DNA of 40,748 bases, from NCBI GenBank assembly GCA_003555415.1, contig PWHX01000101.1, positions 1 through 40,748 of the forward strand, in the 5' to 3' direction. Source of the stretch: Syntrophomonadaceae bacterium (GTDB taxonomy: Bacteria; Bacillota; Dethiobacteria; SKNC01). Both the position numbers and the translations under genes were made by a program. Position 1 is the first letter of the stretch; every line of letters begins with the position of its first letter. Below, in pieces: positions 16,947-25,675 of this stretch. The notes under the pieces were generated by a model. That model ran no database searches and was not told the DNA's origin. It worked only from the letters and a program-made list of their open reading frames with translations.

Positions 16947-18129
16947 TTCTCATAATTTGGTCTAAAATTTTATCGGCCAAGTCTCTTTTAGCCATAATTG
17001 GCATTTCCAGCACCTCTCCCTGCCGATTAATTATTTTAACTATATTGGTGTCTACTTCAAACCCTGCTCCTGACTGACCAAGGTCATTGGCTATTATTAA
17101 GTCTAAGTTTTTTGTGGTTAATTTATTTTGGGCATTTTCTAAAAGCTTCTCTGTCTCGGCAGCAAAACCTACCAGTATCTGGTTCTTTTTCATTTTTCCC
17201 AGTTCCTCCAGGATATCGGGATTTCTTTGAAGAACCATTTCCATATTTCCTTCTTTTTTCTTAATTTTATGCTTGTAAACATTTAATGCCCGGTAATCGG
17301 ATACAGCAGCTGCCTTAATAATAATGTCAGTCCCGGGAAACTCTTCAAAAACTTTTTTTCTCATTTCTGAAGTCGTTTTTACAGGAATAAAAATCATACC
17401 GGAAGGAGGAGGCAAACAAGTGGGCCCTGATATCAACACTACTTCTCCGCCCCTTTGAGAAGCCGCTTCAGCCAGGGCGTGACCCATCTTTCCACTGGAG
17501 TTATTGCTGATATATCGAACCGGGTCTAAAGGTTCCTGAGTAGGCCCGGCTGTTATCAAAAATCTGTAACCTTTTAAATCTTGCTTTAAAGCAAGATGCG
17601 AGAAGACAAAGTCAACTATTTTTTGAGGGTCAGCCAGTCTACCCTTTCCTTCATCTCCACAGGCCAAATAACCAGATCCGGGTTCTATGAATTTATAGCC
17701 ATAAGCCTTTAGCCTGTCCATATTATCCTGAAAAACAGAATTGACATACATCTCCTTATTCATCGCCGGAGCTATTACTACTGGAGCAGTAGTAGCCATA
17801 ACAGATGAAGTAAGAAGGTCGTCCGCTATTCCATGGGAAATTTTTCCAACAACATTGGCAGTCGCTGGAGCTATTAAAAATAAGTCAGCTTCCTGGGTCC
17901 AGCTAACATGCTGAATATCCCAGGATCGGTTGTGGTTAAACATAGAGGTGCCTACAGGCCCGGAAGTTAAAGTTTCAAAAGTAAGGGGATTCACGAAGGC
18001 CATAGCTGCTTCAGTCATTATAACCCGGACTCTTGAACCTGCTTTTATTAACAGCCGGCAAATTTCCGCTCCTTTATAAGCAGCAATACTGCCAGTAATC
18101 CCTAGGATTACCGTTTTACCCTTTAACAT
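16930..18129 (-). CDS. coaBC: bifunctional phosphopantothenoylcysteine decarboxylase / phosphopantothenate-cysteine ligase
   Basis: Two consecutive steps of coenzyme A synthesis. The N-terminal CoaC flavoprotein domain (about 1-180) has GITGSIAAYKG, the HVSW segment with the catalytic His, and PAMNKEMY. The C-terminal CoaB ligase domain (about 185-399) has ITAGPTQEPLDPVRYISNNSSGKMG, AAAVSDY and VGFAAET. 399 residues is normal. It is 21 bases after rpoZ in the remA-gmk-rpoZ-coaBC operon common in Firmicutes. Its stop codon lies inside the shared terminator hairpin. Confidence 0.97.
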   Translation of the reverse strand: MLKGKTVILGITGSIAAYKGAEICRLLIKAGSRVRVIMTEAAMAFVNPLTFETLTSGPVGTSMFNHNRSWDIQHVSWTQEADLFLIAPATANVVGKISHGIADDLLTSSVMATTAPVVIAPAMNKEMYVNSVFQDNMDRLKAYGYKFIEPGSGYLACGDEGKGRLADPQKIVDFVFSHLALKQDLKGYRFLITAGPTQEPLDPVRYISNNSSGKMGHALAEAASQRGGEVVLISGPTCLPPPSGMIFIPVKTTSEMRKKVFEEFPGTDIIIKAAAVSDYRALNVYKHKIKKKEGNMEMVLQRNPDILEELGKMKKNQILVGFAAETEKLLENAQNKLTTKNLDLIIANDLGQSGAGFEVDTNIVKIINRQGEVLEMPIMAKRDLADKILDQIMRNKKST

Positions 18130-18150
18130 TTAAGCCACCCCTTGGAATAA

Positions 18151-18363
18151 CTATTTTATACCTTCTTTTGTCTTTTCATATTCCAGCTTACCGGTAGATA
18201 TTTCTTCCAAGGCAATAGTTACATCCTTAGTAGAATCAGTCTCAACTAATATAGAATTGCCATCAAGAATTTGCCTGGCTCTTTTAGCCGCAGCAATTAC
18301 CAGAGTATACTTGCTATCTACATGCGTTACTAATTCATCAATCGATGGATATATCATAGACAT
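18151..18363 (-). CDS. rpoZ: DNA-directed RNA polymerase omega subunit
   Basis: Small RNA polymerase subunit that helps assemble the core enzyme by holding the beta' subunit. The 70-residue protein begins MSMIYPSIDELVTHVDSKYTLVIAAAKRARQI, with the family's SKYxLVxxxAKRARQ core. The N-terminal end overlaps the 3' end of gmk by 10 bases, so the two are translationally coupled. The position between gmk and coaBC is the standard one. Confidence 0.96.
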   Translation of the reverse strand: MSMIYPSIDELVTHVDSKYTLVIAAAKRARQILDGNSILVETDSTKDVTIALEEISTGKLEYEKTKEGIK

Positions 18364-18977
18364 TTTATTAAATCACCCCTCCTTAATTTCTCAAGAAGTT
18401 CACCGTTTCTCGTTACTCGACACTTTTCAGCTTCAATTATATTTTTTATTGTTAACGCTGCCCTTTCAGGGAGATCATTTAAAGCTATATAGTCATAGTT
18501 AATACCTTCTTGTATCTCCAAAAAAGCAGCAGTAAAACGTTCTTCAACTTTCTCCGGCAATTCTGTTCCTCTTTCAACTATCCTGCGCTTTAACTCTGTT
18601 AATGATGGAGGTATTAAAAATATATAAACGCCTTCAGAAAAATTAGATTTTATTTTTTTTGCTCCCTGGGTATCAATTTCCAGCAGCACATCTTTACCTT
18701 CAGCTATATTAGATTCAACAAAGCTTCTGGGTGTTCCATAATAATGACCGTATACTTTAGCCCACTCTAAAAAGGCATTTTCCTGGATCAAACGTTTAAA
18801 TCTTTCTTCCGTCACGAAAAAATAGTTTACCCCATCTTTCTCTCCTGGACGCTGGGGGCGGGTAGTCATAGATATAGAAAAAATTAAATTGTGAATTTCT
18901 GCAGCAAGAATTCTACATACTGTTCCTTTGCCGGTACCAGAAGGTCCAGAAAGAACAATCAGTAAGCCATTAGCCAT
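18354..18977 (-). CDS. gmk: guanylate kinase
   Basis: Phosphorylates GMP to GDP with ATP; GTP/GDP pools also feed the stringent response. The 207-residue protein has the P-loop SGPSGTGKGT (9-18), the GMP-binding segment SMTTRPQRPGEKDGVNYFFV at about 36-55, and the LID region near residues 130-150. It follows remA by 27 bases and overlaps the rpoZ start by 10 bases. Confidence 0.98.
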   Translation of the reverse strand: MANGLLIVLSGPSGTGKGTVCRILAAEIHNLIFSISMTTRPQRPGEKDGVNYFFVTEERFKRLIQENAFLEWAKVYGHYYGTPRSFVESNIAEGKDVLLEIDTQGAKKIKSNFSEGVYIFLIPPSLTELKRRIVERGTELPEKVEERFTAAFLEIQEGINYDYIALNDLPERAALTIKNIIEAEKCRVTRNGELLEKLRRGDLIKCL

Positions 18978-19004
18978 CTCTCTACCTCCCCCGTATATTA
19001 ATTT

Positions 19005-19277
19005 TTACTCCTCTTGTTCTTCAGTGGCACTGGTTTCTTTAGAATGGAGCCTGTGCTTAACAGTTTCTGGCTGGACCGCTGACAAGATTACATGCTGGCT
19101 GTCCGTAACGATAACTGCCCTGGTACGACGCCCGTAAGTAGCATCAATAAGTACTCCCCTGTCCCTGCCTTCAGTAATAATCCTCTTTATTGGAGCAGAT
19201 TCCGGACTAACAATAGCTATAATTCGATTTGCTGAAACGATGTTGCCAAAACCAATATTAATTAGCTTTACCTGCAT
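19005..19277 (-). CDS. remA: RemA family DNA-binding regulator (DUF370)
   Basis: A 90-residue DUF370 protein beginning MQVKLINIGFGNIVSANRIIAIV, with the RDRGVLIDATYGRRTRAVIV segment; both are highly conserved in RemA. In Bacillus subtilis RemA activates matrix and osmoprotection genes by binding repeated DNA sites as a ring-like oligomer. The protein ends in an acidic and polar tail (SKETSATEEQEE). It is the first gene after a clear promoter at 19309-19338 and is followed by gmk-rpoZ-coaBC, the usual neighbourhood. Confidence 0.93.
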   Translation of the reverse strand: MQVKLINIGFGNIVSANRIIAIVSPESAPIKRIITEGRDRGVLIDATYGRRTRAVIVTDSQHVILSAVQPETVKHRLHSKETSATEEQEE

Positions 19278-19308
19278 TATTATGCCCTCCTTAGTATTTG
19301 TACTAAAT

Positions 19309-19338
19309 AGTATAACGGATAAGAGTTAGAAAATGCAA
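19309..19338 (-). promoter_or_regulatory. sigma-A-type promoter of the remA-gmk-rpoZ-coaBC operon
   Basis: On the minus strand TTGCAT (19338-19333) and TATACT (19314-19309) are separated by 18 bases, close to the vegetative -35 TTGACA and -10 TATAAT consensus. The predicted RNA start is near 19302, about 25 bases before the remA start codon, with AAGGAGGG in between. This separates the operon from yicC upstream. Confidence 0.7.
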
Positions 19339-19368
19339 GAATTATTTAAGGTTTGCCTAAAAATAACT

Positions 19369-20241
19369 CTATTCTATATTTTGCACTTGTTCTCTTATTT
19401 TTTCTAGTTCACTTTTTATTTCTACCACTAATCGTGCAATATGGTAATCATTGGCTTTTGATCCAATAGTATTAATCTCCCGGTAAAGCTCCTGAATCAA
19501 AAAATCCATTTTTCTTCCTACTGTGCCCCTTTCATCTAAAGCCTTTCTAAAAGCCTCAAGGTGGCTTTGCAGTCTAACTACTTCTTCATTAATACTACTC
19601 CTATCTGCAAAAACAGTACATTCCATCAATAGACGGTTATCATCAATTGCCTGGTCGGGCAGTAATTCTTTTAGCCTCTCCACTAACTTCTGACGGTAGA
19701 ATTCAACTACCTGGGGAGCCCTTTCTTCAATCTCTTGCAATAGCTTTTCTGTCTCCGTCACTCGTTGGTTCAAGTCTTTTGATAGATTTTCTCCTTCTAA
19801 AAGGCGCATGCTGGACAAGTTTTTTACTGCTTCCGACAAGGCCTTTTCCATTCCAGGCCAATAAGAAAGTGCTTCTTCTTTTTCTACATTAAGAATGTTC
19901 GTAAAGCTCGATATTTGTTCCAGGGTAATCTCACCGCTTAAGTTAAGGGTTTCTTTGACCCTTTTTAAGGCTTTATAGTAGCCCTGGGCCAGCTGAAGAT
20001 CAACTTCTACCCTCTTTTCCCTATCATCAGTTTCCTTTAGCGTAAGATATACTTCTAGCCTCCCCCTGGTTATATCGTTGCTTATTAACTGCCTCATCTT
20101 TTCTTCTAGAACTATAAACTCTCTGGGTATACGGAATACTATATCACAGTAACGGTGGTTAACAGAACGAATCTCTATTGTAAACCTTACCCCTTCCAGT
20201 TCCCCTTCACCCCGACCATACCCGGTCATACTCCTAATCAC
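19369..20241 (-). CDS. yicC: YicC/YloC family endoribonuclease
   Basis: A 290-residue member of the YicC family, which includes a divalent-metal-dependent endoribonuclease that forms a hexameric ring. The family start MIRSMTGYGRGE is present, followed by EIRSVNHRYCDIVFRIP and the C-terminal DUF1732 region with GRKMDFLIQELYREINTIGSKA. Length is normal. It lies upstream of remA/gmk and downstream of a calcium ATPase gene, an arrangement I recall from other Clostridia. Its physiological target here is unknown. Confidence 0.93.
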   Translation of the reverse strand: MIRSMTGYGRGEGELEGVRFTIEIRSVNHRYCDIVFRIPREFIVLEEKMRQLISNDITRGRLEVYLTLKETDDREKRVEVDLQLAQGYYKALKRVKETLNLSGEITLEQISSFTNILNVEKEEALSYWPGMEKALSEAVKNLSSMRLLEGENLSKDLNQRVTETEKLLQEIEERAPQVVEFYRQKLVERLKELLPDQAIDDNRLLMECTVFADRSSINEEVVRLQSHLEAFRKALDERGTVGRKMDFLIQELYREINTIGSKANDYHIARLVVEIKSELEKIREQVQNIE

Positions 20242-20286
20242 ACAAAATTCCTCCTTCCAGTTATCTTATCATATTTAGTATCTAAT

Positions 20287-23046
20287 TTAAATCTTTTGTT
20301 TTTTTAATTGCCATAACTTCACTGGCAATAAGTTTTTAAGAAAATGCTTAAGAATTGTTCCCATAGAAGGCACAGTTGACAGCACCACAACCAACAGCCA
20401 TTCTTCTGTAGTCAGGGAAACTGTTCTAAAAACTTCCTGCAGCCATGGCCAGTAAAGAACTACAAGCAACATCATAAAAGAAGAAACTACAGCCGCAATC
20501 AGGTAAAGATTACTCCTTAGGCTGATTTTCCAAAAAGGAGCCTGCTCGGAACGACAGTCAAAAACATGAAAAAGCTGTAGTACAATTAGAGTTGAAAATC
20601 CTATAGTCCTGGCCCGTTCCAGATCCCCGGTAGTAGTTAACCCGGCTGTAAACGCAATTAAAGTTAAGAGACCAATAAGACTTCCCCTGCTCAGTATCAT
20701 AAACCATAAGCCCCTGGAAAAAACCCCTTCTTCCTTCGACCTGGGAGTTCTTCTCATAATCCCCTTTTCCGGTGGCTCAACTCCCAGTGCCATGGCAGGT
20801 AATCCATCGGTAACCAGGTTAACCCACAGAATCTGTATAGGTCTCAGTGGTAAGGGCAGTCCAATAAGCAGGGCAAAAAACATGGTGAAGATTTCTCCGA
20901 TATTACAGGACAGTAAGAAACGTATAAACTTTCTTATATTATCGTAAATACTTCTGCCTTCTTCTACAGCATTTACTATTGTAGCAAAATTATCATCTGC
21001 TAAAATTAAAGATGCAGATTCTTTCGTAACATCTGTCCCCGAAATGCCCATAGCAATACCTATGTCAGCTTCTTTTACAGCAGGGGCATCGTTTATCCCG
21101 TCACCTGTCATGGCCACCACATGACCCTTATTTTTCAAGGCCTGGACAATTCTTAATTTATGCTCAGGGGATACCCGGGCATAAACATATGTATCATCTA
21201 CCATGTTCTCCAGCTGCCGATCTTTCATTTTGCTTAACTGGGCACCTGTTAACACTTTTCCTCCCGAAGGCATGAGTTTAAGACTTTTTGCTATGGCTAC
21301 TGCTGTATTTTGGTGGTCCCCGGTAATCATTACTGTTTTAATACCGGCTTTTCGGCATTTCTGGATAGCAGGCAATACTTCTGGCCTGGGAGGATCCATC
21401 ATTCCCATTATACCTACAAACACCAGCCCCTGTTCTACTGATTCCTCAGTTTGCTCAACCCCTGGAGGCAGTTCCTTAAAAGCTACAGCTAAATTACGCA
21501 AGGCCTGGGAAGCCATAAAGGAATTATTTTTTAGTATTTCCTGTTTCAAAGGTGTAGTTAATTTCAGGATTCTGCCATTCTCGTAGTAATGGGTGCATAA
21601 ACCCAGTATAACATCCGGTGCCCCTTTGGCGTAAGCCCGCCTTTTTTTATTTGAATCTTCATAAATAACTGTCATTCTCTTACGCTTTGAATCAAAGGGA
21701 AGTTCCCCTACTCTACTCATTTTTTTCTCTAGGTCCTGTTTCCATATGCCTGCCTTAGAGGCGGCTACCATCAACGCTCCTTCTGTAGGGTCTCCTTTTA
21801 TATTCCAGTTTTGATTATTTTTCTTTCCCCGCCATTTTGGTTTTATAGAAACGTCATCTTTGACAAGATGGGTATTGCTGCTTAGTGCACTTATAGTCAA
21901 GGCTAGTTTAATGTTTTTATCCTTCAAGGGATTTATTCCTTTTCTATTTAAAAAAAACTTTCCTTTAGGATCATAACCTTCCCCTTCTACCCCGTACATA
22001 TTATTTCCGGTATAGATCTGCCTGACGGTCATTTTATTCTGAGTGAGGGTTCCGGTTTTGTCAGAACATATAACCGTGGCACAGCCCAGGGTCTCCACCG
22101 ACGGAAGTTGACGCACGATAGCCTTACGTTTTATCATGCGCTGAACCCCCAGAGCTAGAGCTATAGTAACAACGGCGGGTAAACCTTCGGGTATAGCTGC
22201 CACTGCCAGGCTAACTCCTGCTAAAAACATTTTATAAGTTGGCTCGCCCCGGAAAATACCCAGGACAATAACTGCAGCACAAACAGCCAAGCAAACAGTT
22301 ACCAGTAGCTTGCCCAGCTGGGCTAAGCGATCCTGCAAGGGAGTGCTCTCCACTTCTGTATGCTGTATCATATGGGCTATTTTACCCATTTCTGTCTGCA
22401 TACCTGTAGCTACTACTACACCTTTGCCTCTGCCCCTGGCAGCTACACTGCCCATAAAAGCCATATTTTTTAAATCTCCAAGGGTGAGGTTGCCCCCCAC
22501 CAAGGGAGAAGTTTTTTTGCCTACCACTTCCGATTCCCCGGTTAAAGCTGATTCATCCACCGCCAGATTTACAGCTTCTAATAAGCGCAAATCAGCAGGG
22601 ATTCTATCACCTGTTTCCAGGTAGAGCACGTCCCCCGGGACTACTTCCCTGGCCGAGACTTCGGCAAACTCTCCATCCCTTAAAACCTTAGCCGTAGGAG
22701 CCGTTAACTGTTTTAAGGCATCTAAAGATTTCTCAGCCTTAAATTCCTGGAAAAAACCAAGACAGGCATTAAGAATAACAATAATGATTATAGTTATAGC
22801 ATCTGAATATTCATGAAGTAAAAAAGATATTAAGGTAGCTCCCAGCAAAACCAAGACCATAAAATCTTTAAACTGATCTAAAAACATTTTTAAAGGGGAA
22901 GTTCTTTTTTCTTCCTGCAGAACATTTTGTCCCTTTTTCTGAAGCCTTTTTTCTGCTTCTTTGCTGCTTAACCCCAGGGAGGGATCCACTTTAAAACTTT
23001 CCAGGACCTTTCCTTCCGAGAGGATAAACCACGGTTTCTTTTTCAT
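20287..23046 (-). CDS. SERCA-type calcium-translocating P-type ATPase
   Basis: A 919-residue P2A ATPase exporting Ca2+ from the cytoplasm. Domains in order: N-terminal cation-ATPase domain, M1-M2, the actuator domain with TGES (169-172), M3-M4 with the ion-site PEGLP at 286-290, the phosphorylation motif DKTGTLT (Asp329), the nucleotide domain with KGAPDV, the hinge TGDGINDAP, then M5-M10. M5 shows SCNIGEI and M6 NLVTDGLPA, matching the Asn, Glu, Asn and Asp ligands of the SERCA sites, so calcium is the likely ion. The nucleotide domain is normal. It starts 104 bases after the ABC operon terminator, so is probably separately transcribed, and precedes yicC. Confidence 0.92.
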   Translation of the reverse strand: MKKKPWFILSEGKVLESFKVDPSLGLSSKEAEKRLQKKGQNVLQEEKRTSPLKMFLDQFKDFMVLVLLGATLISFLLHEYSDAITIIIIVILNACLGFFQEFKAEKSLDALKQLTAPTAKVLRDGEFAEVSAREVVPGDVLYLETGDRIPADLRLLEAVNLAVDESALTGESEVVGKKTSPLVGGNLTLGDLKNMAFMGSVAARGRGKGVVVATGMQTEMGKIAHMIQHTEVESTPLQDRLAQLGKLLVTVCLAVCAAVIVLGIFRGEPTYKMFLAGVSLAVAAIPEGLPAVVTIALALGVQRMIKRKAIVRQLPSVETLGCATVICSDKTGTLTQNKMTVRQIYTGNNMYGVEGEGYDPKGKFFLNRKGINPLKDKNIKLALTISALSSNTHLVKDDVSIKPKWRGKKNNQNWNIKGDPTEGALMVAASKAGIWKQDLEKKMSRVGELPFDSKRKRMTVIYEDSNKKRRAYAKGAPDVILGLCTHYYENGRILKLTTPLKQEILKNNSFMASQALRNLAVAFKELPPGVEQTEESVEQGLVFVGIMGMMDPPRPEVLPAIQKCRKAGIKTVMITGDHQNTAVAIAKSLKLMPSGGKVLTGAQLSKMKDRQLENMVDDTYVYARVSPEHKLRIVQALKNKGHVVAMTGDGINDAPAVKEADIGIAMGISGTDVTKESASLILADDNFATIVNAVEEGRSIYDNIRKFIRFLLSCNIGEIFTMFFALLIGLPLPLRPIQILWVNLVTDGLPAMALGVEPPEKGIMRRTPRSKEEGVFSRGLWFMILSRGSLIGLLTLIAFTAGLTTTGDLERARTIGFSTLIVLQLFHVFDCRSEQAPFWKISLRSNLYLIAAVVSSFMMLLVVLYWPWLQEVFRTVSLTTEEWLLVVVLSTVPSMGTILKHFLKNLLPVKLWQLKKQKI

Positions 23047-23099
23047 ATTTTCCCTCCTTTAAATGTTCTCCATAATACATATTCTAAAGGAGGATAAAA

Positions 23100-23136
23100 A
23101 ATAACAGTAAAAAGCTTTCTGCTGATAGCAGAAAGC
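23100..23136 (-). terminator. intrinsic terminator of the quinone/ABC gene cluster
   Basis: A perfect 10-bp stem: GCTTTCTGCT at 23114-23123 pairs with AGCAGAAAGC at 23127-23136 around a 3-base loop. On the minus strand TTTTTACTGTTATTTTTT follows. It lies just after the ABC permease stop and before the calcium ATPase start, marking the end of the long minus-strand cluster. Confidence 0.9.
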
Positions 23137-23150
23137 CGTATATAAATAGA

Positions 23151-23909
23151 CTAAATATACTGCCAGGGGCAGATCTTTTTTTCCAACAAATCCACCACTA
23201 TGAAAAGAGCCAGTCCCAAAAGGCTCATGGCTATGATTCCGGCAAAAACCTCCTGGTATCTCCCCCGCATAGAAGCATCCAGTATAAAATATCCTATTCC
23301 CCGCACAGTAGCAAAGGTTTCCGTCAAAAATAATACAGCCATAGCCGTACCCAGGCTTATGCGAAGGGAAGTAAAAATTTTAGGCAAACTTGCCGGAATA
23401 AACACATGCTTAAAAAGGTCCCATTCACTTGCCCCCAGGGAAACAACGGAACAAATGATTTGTTTGTTAATATCTCTCACCGCATCCCTGGTTGTTACCA
23501 GTATCTGATAAAAAATTATAAGGCTTATTAGAAATATTTTTGAAGTTTCGCCAATACCTAATATCCCCATCAATACAGGAAGTAAAGCTATCTTGGGTAT
23601 GGGATAGGTTAAATAAATAACAGGGGAAGCACAGTTATCTATCTTTTTCCAGCGGCCAATAACCATTCCTGATACAGTTCCCAGAAAAAGAGCAATTATA
23701 AGGCTGGACATAACTCTAAAAGTTCTCTGTAAAAGGTGGGGAAGCAAATCAGAAATAAATATCCTTGAAAAAGTGCTCAGGGACAACCAGGGCGTAGGTA
23801 AAACCGGTTTATTTATGATAAAAGACAATAAAGCCCATAATAATAATAAAAATAGAAAAGCCAGTAATAGTTCTAATACTTTTTTATACTTTGTTCTCTT
23901 TAAGTTCAT
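23151..23909 (-). CDS. ABC transporter permease, nitrate/sulfonate/taurine/thiamine-precursor type
   Basis: Inner-membrane permease of the SsuC/TauC/ThiX type, 252 residues with about six hydrophobic helices. The EAA loop that docks the ATPase is visible as GASEWDLFKHVFIPASLPKI near 165-185. The ATG at 23909 is preferred because the ATG at 23921 directly abuts the GGAGG ribosome site. The gene overlaps the ATPase gene by 26 bases, so the two are coupled. Together with the ATPase and binding lipoprotein it forms a complete importer. The substrate cannot be read from the sequence; the family covers sulfonates, nitrate, taurine, pyrimidine precursors and others. Confidence 0.9.
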   Translation of the reverse strand: MNLKRTKYKKVLELLLAFLFLLLLWALLSFIINKPVLPTPWLSLSTFSRIFISDLLPHLLQRTFRVMSSLIIALFLGTVSGMVIGRWKKIDNCASPVIYLTYPIPKIALLPVLMGILGIGETSKIFLISLIIFYQILVTTRDAVRDINKQIICSVVSLGASEWDLFKHVFIPASLPKIFTSLRISLGTAMAVLFLTETFATVRGIGYFILDASMRGRYQEVFAGIIAMSLLGLALFIVVDLLEKKICPWQYI

Positions 23910-24657
23910 GGGCTCTTCCATCCTCCAACAGGGAACGTACTTTGCTACAAATTCTGTAAAACTCCGGACGACGCTTAAGACTAGGGTCTCCGAAATATGG
24001 GTTGCTGATATTTGATATTATAGTGCCGGGTCCAGGAGAGAAAATGGCAATTCTCTGCCCCAGATATACAGCTTCTTCAATACTGTGGGTAACCAAAAGT
24101 ATCGTTACCGGTTTTTCCTGCCAGATATTTAACAACAGCTCCTGTAATTCCTCTCTGGTAATAGCATCTAATGCAGAAAACGGCTCATCCATAAGCAGCA
24201 GGTCGGGTTCCAGGGTTAAAGCCCTGGCTATAGCTACTCTCTGCCTCATGCCCCCGCTGAGCTGTCCGGGATAATAATTTTTAAACTTTAATAAATCAAG
24301 CTGGTTTAAAATATTCTTTACTCTCTGTTCCTGGTACTCCTGTGAACAGCCCCGGATAGAAAGACCCAGGGCTGCATTATTCCATACGTTTTTCCAGGGA
24401 AGTAAGCCAAAATCCTGCAAGATAAGCGCTGTTTTTTTACGCTTGGCTTTAACCGGCTTCCCGTTTATTAAAGCCGTACCGGAATTAAAAGGCACTAACC
24501 CGGCAAGGGCATATAAAAGGGTAGTTTTACCACAGCCCGAGGGACCTATAATTGCACAGGTTTCCCCTTCTTTTACTTCCAGGTCTACCCTGTTTAAAGC
24601 CACAAGCTTATCGTATAAATTTTGATACTCTACCAACATGTTCTTAACTATAATCAT
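23884..24657 (-). CDS. ABC transporter ATP-binding protein (NitT/SsuB/TauB type)
   Basis: A 257-residue ABC ATPase that drives the importer. It has Walker A GPSGCGKTT, a Q-loop in LILQDFGLLPW, signature LSGGMRQRVAIARAL, Walker B LLLMDEPFSALD and the switch His in VTHSIEEAV. The ATG at 24657 has GGAG 9 bases upstream, inside the end of the binding-protein gene; a TTG at 24663 is an alternative. The C-terminal region (about 225-257) is polar and typical of SsuB/TauB-like ATPases. Confidence 0.93.
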   Translation of the reverse strand: MIIVKNMLVEYQNLYDKLVALNRVDLEVKEGETCAIIGPSGCGKTTLLYALAGLVPFNSGTALINGKPVKAKRKKTALILQDFGLLPWKNVWNNAALGLSIRGCSQEYQEQRVKNILNQLDLLKFKNYYPGQLSGGMRQRVAIARALTLEPDLLLMDEPFSALDAITREELQELLLNIWQEKPVTILLVTHSIEEAVYLGQRIAIFSPGPGTIISNISNPYFGDPSLKRRPEFYRICSKVRSLLEDGRAHELKENKV

Positions 24658-24663
24658 TTTCAA

Positions 24664-25623
24664 CTACTCCACAAATTCGTTTGTAATTAAGTCCTCATAA
24701 GTCAAATCAAGGTCAATTCTTCCTTCAAGCCAGTTCAAATATTTATTCACACCTTCCCTGTCAGGGAGAAGAGGCTCTCCAAAGTAAGGGATTTCATAGG
24801 TGTCAATAATCTCTTCTGGAAACCTTAACTTTTCTAAAAGCAGGTCATTATAGACGGAAGGGTCCGGGTTTATCAACTCAGCTGCCTCCCGCCAAGCCTG
24901 GTAAAACTTATTAATGGCTTCCTTCTTTTCCTCTATAGCCTCGTCTGTAAAAATAATTACCGAGGGAATTAACCCCTCTTTATCACTTTCTGTTACCATT
25001 ACCGCACCCTGCTCAACAGTTAAGGTCCCCAAAGGCTCCGGTATAGAGACTGCATCAACTTGATCCTGTAGGAGCATTTCCCGACGTAAAGGTATAGCCG
25101 CAATGGCTTCCTTATTTACATCTTCAGGAGTTAAACCATAATTAGCCAGTATCCCGTCCACCATAAATTCAATAATGGTATTTTTAGAAAGGCCTATTGT
25201 TTTTCCTTTTAAGTCATCTACCGATTTTATGCCTGATTCAGGAGAAGCAATTATAGCAAAGTTTCCTTCGTTTAAAGAGGTAATCTTAACGTCAAAACCG
25301 CTGTCCTGGAAAAACCCTACCGCTACTATGTCTGAAATAGCACCATCGATTTGTCCCGCCTGTATAGCCTGGTCCCTTTCCATGGCCTTGCTGAAATATT
25401 CCAAATCTACCTCTATGCCCATGTCTTCAAAGATTCCCTCTTTTTCCGCTACTACCATGGGCAAGCAGGTTACATCAGGTAGAAGGCCAAAACGCAGAGT
25501 ACTTTTCTCCTGCTCCGGTGTATTATCATTACAACCAGTCATGGCAAATACTAACATGAATGCCAGGCATGTTAATAAAATAACTTGTAGTTTAGCACTT
25601 TTAACCTTAAATATCTTTTTCAT
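24664..25623 (-). CDS. ABC transporter substrate-binding lipoprotein, NMT1/THI5-SsuA family
   Basis: An exported solute-binding protein of 319 residues. The N-terminus is a basic stretch, a hydrophobic core, and a lipobox-like MTGC with Cys31 as the lipidation site. The mature part has the NMT1/SsuA pattern: LRFGLLPDVTCLPMVVAEKEGIFEDMG, GAISDIVAVG, SVDDLKGKTIGLS, and a C-terminal helical domain. The ATG at 25647 lacks a ribosome site, while AAGGAAG precedes the ATG at 25623, so I use the latter. It heads the importer genes, 52 bases after the aminotransferase. Ligand unknown: the family includes binders of sulfonates, nitrate and pyrimidine-like thiamine precursors. Confidence 0.88.
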   Translation of the reverse strand: MKKIFKVKSAKLQVILLTCLAFMLVFAMTGCNDNTPEQEKSTLRFGLLPDVTCLPMVVAEKEGIFEDMGIEVDLEYFSKAMERDQAIQAGQIDGAISDIVAVGFFQDSGFDVKITSLNEGNFAIIASPESGIKSVDDLKGKTIGLSKNTIIEFMVDGILANYGLTPEDVNKEAIAAIPLRREMLLQDQVDAVSIPEPLGTLTVEQGAVMVTESDKEGLIPSVIIFTDEAIEEKKEAINKFYQAWREAAELINPDPSVYNDLLLEKLRFPEEIIDTYEIPYFGEPLLPDREGVNKYLNWLEGRIDLDLTYEDLITNEFVE

Positions 25624-25675
25624 ATTCTTTCTTCCTTTCTTTTTCATAATAAAGCTTTAATTATAATAACGCGTT

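Noticed and set aside
21203..21586. 127-codon plus-strand frame inside the calcium ATPase gene
   Set aside because: It is a shadow of the ATPase reading frame, with low-complexity composition and no start signal.
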